A program made the position numbers and the translations under genes. This document shows, in pieces, positions 10,101-20,214 of a DNA stretch of 64,000 nucleotides. Numbering within the stretch: position 1 is the first letter of the stretch; every line of letters begins with the position of its first letter. The notes under the pieces were generated by a model. The model had not been told where the DNA came from. It did not search any database and saw nothing but the letters and a program-made list of their open reading frames with translations. This stretch comes from Xestospongia bergquistia. Lineage: Eukaryota > Porifera > Demospongiae > Haplosclerida > Petrosiidae. The stretch covers positions 3,509,501-3,573,500 of the forward strand of contig OZ014414.1 in the NCBI GenBank assembly GCA_963965975.1, given 5' to 3'.

Positions 10101-12997
10101 TTAGTTGCTCTTTTGACAGGATCTTCGATTATGGCCAGCAATACCACAATTACCACAGATTCTTAATCGCTTTCTTGGAGGGGAATCTAAAATACCATAA
10201 ATATGTTATTATTGATTTAGTTAATTTACCTGATGTTGATTTTTGACTTTGTAAGTCTAGAGGAGCTTCAACATCTTGTTCTGAAGAGGAGACGTGTTGT
10301 TCATTAGAGCAATTTTTTGGTCTTAATGCAGTAGGTTGTGGACAAGTGAGACCCTTTGATCTCAAAGAAGTACAAAGTGGTCGGATTTTTTTGAAAAGAT
10401 ACCACTGCCTCTCCTCAGACAATCCCTTTGGATGAACTACAGGTGGTAATTGAGCTGATGATGGGCTCCAAGATAAATCACTCTTTCTGAGATCAAGCTT
10501 CAGCTGTTCAGAATCACTGAACCTTTTGACAAAGACCCTTCCTGGCTTCTCAGCAACAAAGTAAAACTGATGATACTGCTTGATGTTTGGGACCTTTTTG
10601 AAATATACACCAAGATGAGTGGACCAATCATACGTTGGAACTATCATTTGTCCATCCTGTGTTCTACAAGTATTGTTTCGTTAAGTGCTGCTGACTCATT
10701 AATCATTTGAACGATGTCTTGCAGGCATTCGACATTTGTTTTTTTGTATTTTTGTTTCATTAGTCCAAAACCTGCATCTGGTGCAAACTTGGTATGTCCA
10801 ACTACCATAAATGAGAGAATAATGGATCTGCTCAGACCAACCATCACTCTCCAGCACAGATACTATTTTAAGTAAATTTAATATTAATAATGATGATAAT
10901 TTTGATAATTATTATTTTACCTGAATAACTGTGTTATTCTTTTTTTGTCCTATACAGTTGTCAGCATGCATAGAGTGGTGCATCTCTCCGAGCCCAAAGT
11001 TAGTGAGAAAGTCATGTAACAAGCTAACAACCGTGTTCGATCCTTTGCCAGTGTCACAAGATTCATCGATCAAGTAGTTAACCTAGAAAAGGACTGCTTG
11101 CTATGTAAGTATTGTATGATTAATATTTACCTGTCTGAGTATTCCCTCACAGCATATACCAAATAGCCCACACTTTCTTGGTGTTAGGAAATAAATTGGT
11201 CCAGGTTGTAAGGGGTTGCTTGGATAATGCATTTGCTGTGCAAAATCAAAACTTAGATGAAGAGTTATGTCTCTTGTACAGTTAGTAATGGAGGTTCTAA
11301 AAGGAGTCAGACAGAAAGTTAGTTCATCGATTGTGAACCCTTGTTCAATGTTATTTTTGCTTTTAGCACATTCAGCTTTGTAGAAATTTCTCTCAATTGT
11401 TGCTTGCTCAATGTGAGCCTTTGCTGAATCAATGATCTAGTATAAATTATCATTATTCCCTTTGTTATTATCGTTCATATTTACCTGTAGTTTGTGAGAC
11501 TCATATGAATTAGCAGCCTGAGTAATTGCAACAGAATTTCTCTGGCATATCCAGCAGAGATCTGATCTTGGTTTTGTGATGACGACGTGAGGAGCAAACT
11601 TCTTACATATTTTGTTAAAGCTCATGTATCCAGCTATACAACTTGATGATGGTCCATTTGCACGAATGTAATCATTCCATACTCCTCGCTTAGTCATGTG
11701 AGTCGGAAGCAGTTGTATGTCTATTCTTTTATAACCAGGGATTCTCCCTGGTAGTAAAATACCATGAGTTTCAGCGTAGTTTTTTATGATTGTGACTGTA
11801 TGTTTCAGTTCCTCTGTTGTGTATGCATTGTGTGGTAGCCGATTAGCATTGCCATGAATTCTTGGATTTAATCCGTAGTTGAGATAACTTAGACTGATGG
11901 CATCTAATCTCTTTCTACTGATGCTATGCAAGAATAGAAAAGTTGTCCTACAAATCTATAAGATATATTCTGTTAGTCAATTGTTGAAAGCTGTGCTTAC
12001 ACTATCTTAATACCTTGATGCATGAACTGTGTTCTTATTTTTTCTCTGTCCTTTACCTGATGTCCTCTATGTTGAATCTTTGTAGATGTCGATATGCTGG
12101 CCATTATTTGTCCAAAAATAACAAAATCAAGTATCGTATGGTCCAATGCTTGACATTGACTCCTAATAGATTCGTAGTGGTCTACTGAGAAGGCTCTGCT
12201 ACAAGGACCATTCCTATATGACCCACACCCACATCCAGTCTCAAAGAAGTAATCTATTTTCTCTTTTTCATTTCTGTCTATACCTCTGTCATCCAGCGTA
12301 ACCTCAACTGAAATGTCACAATGAAATTGATGGTCAACTATGGTAATAGATTGACTAACTTTCTTGTATTGCTATGTCAGCAGATTCATAAACAACATCT
12401 ACCGTAATTATGGTATGTCTGAAGATTTTGTTTTATTGAGCTTACTTTCATCAATTTCCCTTTGTGGTAGAGTAATAACATTAACTGTACTCCTTTCCAA
12501 TGGAGTGCTATCATGTTCCATAACTAAACAAGGTGTATGAATTGTACAAGACATTGTCTGTTTTACCTTGTACATCATTAGGTGCTGCTACTTCATTAGT
12601 GTCTGTGGTATGCTGCTCGATTTCTTCTACAAAAGAGGTATGACTATGTTTCATTAATGTAGCATCTACCTTCTGTAGTCTCTTCAGGACCCTCAATAAT
12701 ACCACTTCCCAATATTGTAGAAGCCTCTATGTGATGATGATATTCGGAGAGGTCTACTTCTTTGTCGCCTTAAAATAATTATGTTTGATTATTAAATAAT
12801 TAGTAAAGTCAAAGTAAAACTAGAAATAGTAAGAATTTAATAAACATACTGGAATAGTCATCGTGTTCATCGAAGGAACTGTCTTCGCTAAGGAAGTATT
12901 CCTCTATAAAGGATTCTAGTAGAGATTGGTCACTGGAACAAAACGATCTACTCGTGGTAAGATCGTTCAAAACTTTAGCAATTTTTGTTTTCTCCAT
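10101..12997 (-). pseudogene. Ten-exon gene of an uncharacterised transposon-like family, one frameshift
   Basis: Ten exons with matched phases: 12997-12850, 12768-12670, 12626-12567, 12523-12446, 12307-12003, 11955-11485, 11436-11131, 11082-10921, 10862-10230 and 10186-10101; about 783 aa. Landmarks in order: an acidic start (ATG 12997); ETGCGCGSYRNGPC; LPHNAYTTEELK; LLPGRIPGYKR; VITKPRSDLCWICQRN; SFDFAQQMHYPSNPLQPGP; PRKCGLFGICCEG; MHADNCIGQKKNN; VVGHTKFAPDAGFG; MIVPTYDW; and a terminal zinc knuckle CGNCGIAGHNRRSC. I recall this order from large repeated families in cnidarians, sponges and fish. The HADNC..QKKNN block resembles a DDE-type active-site segment, but no function is established. 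A one-base deletion at about 10663 in exon 9 shifts the frame; downstream splice phase fits only if that base is restored. Otherwise every exon is open, so it decayed recently or the base is a sequencing error. Confidence 0.7.
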
Positions 12998-13317
12998 CGA
13001 ATTCTAACGTAAAAGTAACAGCTGCAGCTCTTAGCGCGTAAGGGCCTGTGTTACTAGGGCAGTGCATCGTGTCAAGCATGGCTCCATTCGCGGTAAAACC
13101 GTATACTATAACAGTTGTGTTAGAAAAATTGTTATAACATTGGAAAGACAGAATTTTGTTAAGTTTGAAAGAGCAACATGAAGTATAGTTTTTGTGGACC
13201 TCGACCATACCGAAATCTCGATTTCCATTAGTCAACCATTTCGAACACATTTTGGCCTGTAGTGAAAAAATAATTGCGCGTTAGGTACCATTTTCGTATT
13301 TACGGTCACATATTATT
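12998..13317 (-). promoter_or_regulatory. Upstream region of the ten-exon gene
   Basis: Between the start ATG and the resumed satellite lies a 320-bp non-satellite segment with several CpGs (TAGCGCGTAAGG, CATTCGCGG, TTGCGCG). It most likely carries the promoter and outer end of the inserted element. I could not identify a terminal inverted repeat or target duplication. Confidence 0.3.
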
Positions 13318-13575
13318 ATGGACACATTGAGATGATAAGTAATTAAAGCACGATAGAAGTGGAAGCAGATGAAAAAGAGTATAATAATGAAACGTCACAT
13401 GCTATATACTTAGGATTTCTACTACATTATATCACATTTATCAACCTTTATATTATACAGGACACATTCTGATGACAAATAATTGAAACACAATAGATGC
13501 TAAAAAAGAAAACTACAGAGTAAAAAATGTCAACATCACATTTAATACACTTAGGATTTATACTACATTATATCC
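13318..13575. repeat. ~140-bp satellite, right fragment
   Basis: About two satellite units resume at GGACACATTGAGATGATAAG and end near ATTATATCC. They continue the array that stops at 7108. The 7109-13317 block therefore looks like material inserted into a pre-existing satellite. Confidence 0.75.
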
Positions 13576-14235
13576 ATGCAATTTTTAATATTTCAGGATG
13601 CCTTGTTAGTAGGAATTATGGTTCATTTTTCTAATTGCTAAATTTAAGGATTTAGAATATAGAATTAAAATAATTTTCAATTACTACAAATCAGGTTGAC
13701 ACAAGCGTAAATTTATACAGACAGACCTGTTACAAATGAAATGCACTAAAGTGCTGACTTAACCTTGCTGCGGTCTTATCCAGAGACCTGACAAATTCTC
13801 AGGTGATGCGCAAGATGACTATCGATGACTCAGCATTTCTCTCAATTAAAGGGGAAAAAAAGCTTTGCCTTTTAGTGCGTCTACTGAGTACTTTTTGCCT
13901 CTAATTGACAAAAGGTCCAATACTTTCAAACTTCTTTGTAGTGATTCTCCAATGACAGCTGTGGTGCTAGTATTTTTTGTTCGCACTGAATGTATTGACA
14001 AAGATAACTGTCAAAAGTTAGTAAAACTGTCATAACTTTCCAAAGAAGTATTTTTGCAAAAATTCTCACTTTAAAAAGTTAGAAAATGTCATATGCTGTA
14101 TGCAGGATTTTTTTTGAATTTTTGAGTCTTCATTGAAAGCTGTGCTTTTTTCAAAGGTTTTTCAGAATTTAAAAGCTTTTTGTGCTCCTTTTGGCAGTAT
14201 TTTTAAGAGGTACAGAGGCTTTGCTACCGTGCACT
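13576..14235. other. Intergenic, nothing recognised
   Basis: AT-rich with a patch of normal complexity at 13740-13960. No domain or repeat was recognised on either strand. Confidence 0.35.
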
Positions 14236-14424
14236 ATAGTTTGGTGGCTTTAACATTTATTGATTGAAGATAACAACTCAACAAGTGAACAAGTGAAGCA
14301 CACATATAACCAAAATTACTTATATAGGAACAACAGAAAATACACTATACATAGTTAATACATTAACAAGCATGTATTTGTTCTAACACAATAGTACATT
14401 GTTCCACTAGACAATTCCATTACA
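14236..14424 (-). repeat. Putative 3' LTR of the minus-strand Ty3/gypsy element
   Basis: Directly after a polypurine tract the minus strand reads TGTAATGGAATTG, a typical LTR start. Inside are a TATATAAG box near 14320 and an AATAAA signal near 14263. The outer end is uncertain (several possible CA ends around 14226-14240) because no matching 5' LTR was found. Confidence 0.5.
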
Positions 14425-14436
14425 TCTCCCTTTCTC
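14425..14436 (-). promoter_or_regulatory. Polypurine tract of the LTR element
   Basis: GAGAAAGGGAGA in the minus-strand sense, immediately before the TGTAATG start of the LTR. This is the usual plus-strand priming site of Ty3/gypsy elements. Confidence 0.6.
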
Positions 14437-17170
14437 AGAAAGCCAATCAATCAGGTGGGTTCATACCTGCACCTGTGCAAGATCTAGTCATAATTGGACT
14501 ACGATTGTCAACTCTACCAGGGTTGTCCATTGGAGTATTTGAATCTCTCTCTCTTGAAGTCTTTTCATTTTGTATGGTTTTAGTAGCATCATGCAGCTTG
14601 ACTGTTAGATGACGATGATTTCTTCGAACTTGACCTGATGGTGTATTGACCACATAAGATATTGGTGTTTCAGCTTGATGGTTGATATTGCCAGGTATTT
14701 GTCTCATATGTGAAGTGACCCAGACAGGAGTGTCATCTGGTATTTCAGGTAGTGAACGAACTCTGTGTCGATGATCAAAATTTAGTTTCTGTTTGTTCTT
14801 TTCTCTCTCATTCTTCCATTTAAAATCGTTAAGATAGTGCCATGTTGGAATCAAAATCTCTTTAGTTTGAGGTAGCATTGTGCGAATTTGTCTTCCCATC
14901 AGGAGCTCAGCTGGACTATGTCCACACCATGGGAGAGGTGTTGCTCTATAGTTTAGGAGAGCCATATAATGGTCTTTATTGTTAGATAGAAGTGTCTTCA
15001 CTGTTTTAACCATGCGTTTAGCTTGACCATTGCTTTGTGGAAAATATGGACTTGAAATGATATGTTGAAATCCATAAGACATTGCAAAATCTTTCATTTC
15101 CTGTGAAATATATTGTGGACCATTGTCACTAATCAGAATTTCTGGAATGCCATAACGACTAAAAATAGACTTGAGAGCAGAGATGATAGCTTGAGAAGTT
15201 GTTGTGTTCAATCTTATAACTTCAGGGTATCTTGAAAAGTAATCAACTACTAAGAGGTAGGTAACTCCTTCCAAATCGAATAAATCTGAGCCAATCTTTG
15301 CCAAGGATGGTATGGTGATTTTGAAGTATTAGTGGCTATTTTGGAGGGGTGTTCTTCCTTCACGTTTTGGTACTGTTTGAACTATTTCTTTTGAGAGACC
15401 TGGCCACCAGACAGATGATGTTGCTCTAAAGCAACTTCTCTGAATTCCTTGATGACCCTCATGGATCTTGTCATGTGTTTCTTTCGTTAGGGATTCAGGT
15501 ACAACAATGCGTTTATTAAAAAGGAGTAGATTATTGCATACTGTTAACTCACTTCTAACAGTCCAATATGGTTTTAGAAAGCATTGAATCGCATGTTTCT
15601 CTGGCCAACTGGATTGACAATACTTGATAACTTGTGAGCAGAGTGAGTCATTCATTTGAGCTTGACGATAAACGTCCAGTTTCTCCTTACTAGCTGGTAG
15701 ACTTTCCACTTGAACCTTAACAAAATGCTCAATATCTTTTAGGTTATAATCCCCTAAAGAGGTAATAATAATAGTAGGATCACACGAGAAAGTATCTGCT
15801 GTATATATGTACTTCTGTGGTACATGGCTAATAGAGTAGTCATACCTCATTAGCTGTAGCCGAAACCTCAAAATTGGTGGTGTGAGGTTGTGTTGTTGTT
15901 TTGATATTAACAAGGGAACCAGAGGTTAATGGTCAGTTTCCAAGTGAAATCTTTTCCCAATGATGTAGTCTGAGAACTTTTTACATGCCCAAATAGCTGC
16001 TAGTGCTTCTTTTTCAATTTGAGCATATCTTCTTTCTGTTTCTGTCATTGTATGAGAGGCGTATACAATTGGTTTCCAATCCAGTCCACGTTTCTGTAAT
16101 AGTACAGCTCCTAGACCAAAGATGAGGCATCAGCTGATATCTTTGTATCTGAGGTTGGGTCAAATATGGCAAGTATGTAGGCTTTGAGAGTTTTTGTTTG
16201 ATTTTCTCAAAAGATTTCTCTTGATCAGGGCTCCATAGATAGGTGTTTTTCTTACTCAATAATTCTCTTAATGGTTGTGTTATTTCAGCTAGGTTAGGGG
16301 TAAACTTTGCCAGTTGGTTTACCATCCCCATGAAGCGATGTGATTCTAATACGTTGGTAGGTGCTTTCATGTCTATGACTGATTTCACTTTCTCTGGGTC
16401 AGCATGAACTCCATCCTTGTCAATAACATGACCTAGAAATTTTAGTTGATTCTGATGGAATTTGCACTTCTCTGAATTAAGAGTTATGCCAGCCTTTTCA
16501 ATTCTTTTAAGTGTAGCTTCCAGTTGAGCTTCATGTTCCTCCTCATTGCGAGCAAACACTAGAATGTCATCCATGAGAATGAAAACATCTTCTAATCCTT
16601 CCCAGATTTTGGCCATTCTTCTTTGAAAATGCTCAGGTGCACTGGTGATTCCAAATGGGAACTTGTTAAAATGGTAGTGTCCAAATGGAGTGATAAAAGT
16701 AGTGAGGGGTCTGGAAGTTTCAGTTAAGGGGATCTGCCAGAACCCACTATTAGTTGATGAAAAGTGTAGCTCCTGCGAGCTGAGCCAATGTCTCGTCCAC
16801 TCTGGGTAGAGGATATACTTCTCATAAAACACTTTCATTAAGTGGTTTCAAATCCACACATATTCTTATTGTACCATTTTTCTTTGGCACTACTACCATT
16901 CCTGCACACCATTGAGAAGGTTTATCAATTTGGAGATTACACCAAGTTCCTCCATTTGTCTCAGTCTCTCTTGAACTTTATCTCGAAGGGGAAGTGGTAT
17001 TCTTCGAGGAGTATAGAGAGCAAAGGCTGTAGCATCTGGCTTCAACTTAATTTAATATTCTTCTCCTAAATTGCCAAGTCCTTTGAATAAGTTAGGGGAT
17101 GTAGCATGAACCTTCGAGGTATAGTTATTCAGAGTTATGGAGTCAATCTTTGACACCAGACAAATGACTT
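14425..17170 (-). mobile_element. Ty3/gypsy retrotransposon relic, 5'-truncated (RT-RH-IN)
   Basis: Order on the minus strand is the normal gypsy order: reverse transcriptase, RNase H, integrase. RT fragments begin near 17060 (PLPLRDKVQERL), then GMVVVPKKNG, PFGITSAPEHFQ and the active site LMDDILVF (about 16570, usually F/YMDD or YVDD). RNase H is present only in shifted fragments near 16130-15900. The integrase has a zinc-finger remnant (15510-15390) and an open core at 15304-14447, with Asp in VVDYFSRYPE and in SDNGPQY, but the expected Glu is Lys in NGQAKRMVKT (15017-15019). Gag, protease, the 5' LTR and the primer site are missing. Several frameshifts and stops interrupt pol between 17060 and 15913. 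The element is dead. Confidence 0.8.
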
Positions 17171-17261
17171 TCTAGCTAACTTGGCAAGAGTTTGTAGTCT
17201 TTAGGCATTGTCCTTCTAAAATTGTGTAGAATAAAATCAAAGACTAGCAGAGTTAGTTTAG

Positions 17262-17480
17262 CAAGATAGGAAGAAACTTCGGTCTCCTTTTCTTGATCAT
17301 GACTTTGTAAGACACTTAGCTTTTATTGTGAATGCAGTGAATCCTATGAAAACATCATTCATCAAACATAAGATTGAAGACAAAACACCAGGCTGTTTTA
17401 ATTGTGAGAAAACTGTTAGACAGAGATTGAGAGAGAGAACCGACAAAGTGACTGGTGTAATCCTTGATGACTACGTGTAA
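17262..17480 (+). other. Unassigned 73-codon open frame
   Basis: A stop-to-stop frame of 73 codons without an early ATG. It is rich in charged residues with a CFNC pair (TPGCFNCEKTVRQRL) and ends VTGVILDDYV. It could be an exon or transposon fragment related to the Cys-rich tail at 18240-18525 on the same strand. No family recognised. Confidence 0.25.
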
Positions 17481-18239
17481 GGATTAATAATAATCTGTTT
17501 GACTTGACTCTTAAACATTGTTTTCTTTTATTGTTCACTTGTTTTGTTGTAAAATCCTATTGTTTACGCATCTTTACATTATAAAATGACAATAATAATT
17601 TGTCCCGTCTGTTGTCGGAAGTGATTTATATTAAATACGATTTTATTTCCAAACCAAACTATAGGCAGAGCTACCTTATTAATAATTCATATTTTTTATT
17701 CTGTACTATAACTTCACTATTATTGTGTCATTCTTAATAAATTTACTAACCAATAAACTATACTCCTAATAAACATGAAAAGCATGACAAAAACAGTTCT
17801 TGAGATATAACTTGTGATGTCATGGTATCAATTAAGATATCTTTATATCAATTAGTATGTAAATCATGTAGAAAAAGACTTCTCAAAAATACTAGCAGAT
17901 AAGAATTATATTACTAGATAGAAAAAGACACTAAGAATAAATTGCACTGTAAGAGCAGTGCATTATAGCAGCATTGGAACTCATGCTAATTTATCACCAA
18001 TGTTCCAGCAGCATTTTTACAATGCAAGTTTGACAATAACCTAGTACCAACACCACTTTGTAAACATTATTACCATATCGTATACAATTCTTATCAATCA
18101 ACACAAACAAATTGCACTACTTGCATCATGTCCTTAAGACATACTTAATCAAAACCTTATCCTCAGCCTGAAAAGATTGAATAGCTATGAAAAAAAGCAG
18201 ATTTTGATAATAATATAGGAAAAATGCTAGTAGTCTGTC
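17481..18239. other. Intergenic, nothing recognised
   Basis: AT-rich, short frames only. Confidence 0.35.
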
Positions 18240-18525
18240 AGAGTGAAAACATCACTTAAAGGAGGCAATGCAAGCAGGCTATAAAAGATAGAGATGCTCT
18301 TGCAAGAAGCCATACCTTGCTATAAAGGATGTGAATGCATAAATTGTGAAAACACAAAGTACTTACCTATTCAAACAGATACAGCTGAGATACAGCACGT
18401 GATATTAGAAAAATCTATAACCAAATGTTGACGACTTCAATGAATTCATAGACTGCTTCAACGATGACAATGACACCCACATGTACCTAGATACAGAGTT
18501 ATATGATGAAAACCAATATTATTAG
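18240..18525 (+). pseudogene. Decayed Cys-rich (CXC/tesmin-like) C-terminal fragment
   Basis: Three plus-strand frames together give RCSCKK, then CYKGCECINCENTKY, then an acidic tail DDFNEFIDCFNDDNDTH that ends at TAG 18523-18525. The spacing C-x-C-K-K ... C-x3-C-x-C-x2-C resembles the metal-binding CXC motif found at the C-terminus of some transposon proteins. Frameshifts near 18325 and 18425 separate the pieces. The upstream part was not identified. Confidence 0.4.
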
Positions 18526-19404
18526 TACTAGTACTCAACTTCAGTTAAATCACATATAGTTTTATGGTGCATATTGACTACTTTATAATTATTGTTCAAT
18601 ATCAATGTACTTTATAGTCATAATTCTTTGAATCCAGAAGTATCATTTCTAACAAAGCAAATAGATTGTAAACTTTACATTCTGATCCACTATAAACCTA
18701 CCTAACATACTTTGAAATGTAAATTTGTTTGGTATGTAAATGAATGAATATAAATAAAACTGTTACACATGTAGGAATATACGATGTTAGTAAAAGAGTT
18801 AACAATGTTTCGAATGATCTATCTTTACTACTTACTTTTTATATTTAGAATCTGTAATGATAGAGTAAAGGCGGGGGTATTCCGACAAAGATTTTCGAGT
18901 AGCTATTCACCTATCGCCTGACTTTTCAGTATTTCTTTTGATATTGTTGGATAATAGAACTATTGTACTATACTGATATAAAATCTCAAGTAATGTTTCC
19001 TTCGTATTTAATCAATACAGCTTGGAATGCCACTACTACTCTAAATAGCCGAGGGCGTGGTTTCCGGACACTAGTTAAAACTTTGCGTCTAGGTAATTAC
19101 TATTAGCAGAAGAAGGTTTCAAAATTATTTCTGGTAATTAAACTCTAAATGGATGGTGAGATATAAAAGTATTATACTATAACATGAATACAAGTAAAAT
19201 GTGAATACAAAAATTAATTTGGGTGTTATATAATTATAATTATGACATGCAGCTAGCTGTGTTATTGATTAGATGTTGCTCCTTTTTTACAGTACTGGCA
19301 AAGAAATCGTTGCCTGCTAGTTGGCATTCTCTTGAACCCAGCACACCAGTAATGGTACCATCTGTTACATACAATCTCCATCACATCCTATCCACCCATT
19401 CTTA
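18526..19404. other. Intergenic, nothing firm
   Basis: AT-rich. A less AT-rich patch at 18860-19090 (AGGCGGGGGTATTCC, GAGGGCGTGGTTTCCGG) could be a promoter or CpG-containing transposon end, but no transcript structure is visible next to it. Confidence 0.3.
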
Positions 19405-19605
19405 TCATCTTATTATATCTACTAGATCTTTAGTTAACCCAAATCCCTTTTCTCCCAGTGCAATAAATGAAAGAACAATCTCTCTTTCCTCAGTATATGT
19501 TAGAACTGTTGATCCTCCAGTACCTACTTTACTATGTCTCTCTGAGAGATGATCATGCAGAGTACTGGAGCTAATTCCATATTTTCTAGCAGCACCACAG
19601 ATGCT
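19405..19605 (-). pseudogene. Pogo/Tigger-like transposase N-terminal relic
   Basis: Minus-strand translation gives a psq-type helix-turn-helix, ICGAARKYGISSSTLHDHLS, followed by GGSTVLTYTEEREIVLSF and GFGLTKDLVDIIR, then TGA at 19407-19405. Spacing between the HTH and the second block is typical of pogo/Tigger-family (Tc1/mariner superfamily) transposases. Downstream sequence (19404-19300) is out of frame and no DDE core was found, so this is a fragment. Confidence 0.55.
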
Positions 19606-20039
19606 ACATGCTCATGTCTTGACTTCTTCTATGGTGCTTTCTATTGTTTCTTTACTATAAACCATGTTATGGAAACTCAAATTGCATTGAAGTTTTCAAA
19701 TTTGAACTGTATTTTATGAGCTGCTCAAAAAATTAATTATAAATGTTGAATTCATCATAAAATTTACTTAATATTTACTAAATATTTTGTTAGATTACAG
19801 TTGATGGCTCCACTTCACTGTTATTCAGTTTGACTATAAGAAGTGTGTTCTTAAAGGCAAGAGAGAAAGTTTAAGATCAGAAAATCTATTCCAGCATTGA
19901 AAGGGGAACAAAAACCCTCTGCAAATAACTGTAGGATATAGTAAAACTAGCATTGATTGGTACAATAGATTGATTATATATAGCTATATTATAGGTACTA
20001 ATATTTATAGTCTTTTCACATTGTAATACTTGATTGTGT

Positions 20040-20214
20040 CCGGAACTAGATTCAAATAAGTGACTAAATTTCGCTAAGACCATTGTCTCCCAGGAAATGA
20101 CGTCATGCTGATCATGTGATCTTACAATGCAAATGCAAAGAGATTGTACTTGTTTGTTCAGTTAATTCTCCAATTTGTATTGCTGTTGATCTGTCGTATT
20201 GTTGAAGCAATAAG
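20040..20214 (+). promoter_or_regulatory. Gene A promoter region and noncoding first exon
   Basis: A donor AATAAG|GTATGA at 20214/20215 closes a probable 5' UTR exon. The same exon end is recognisable in gene B (TGTCGTGTTGTTG ... GCAACAAG|GTACTA, donor after 58143), and the first bases of both introns are similar. Upstream, 20098-20105 is a palindromic CRE/ATF site TGACGTCA. The transcription start was not located. The paralogous conservation is the main support, since a noncoding exon cannot be seen from an open frame. Confidence 0.45.

Noticed and set aside
14217-17680. Matching LTR pair from shared CCAAACTATAG words at 14230 and 17660
   Set aside because: The shared word is short and in opposite orientation at the two places, so it is neither a second LTR nor a target duplication.
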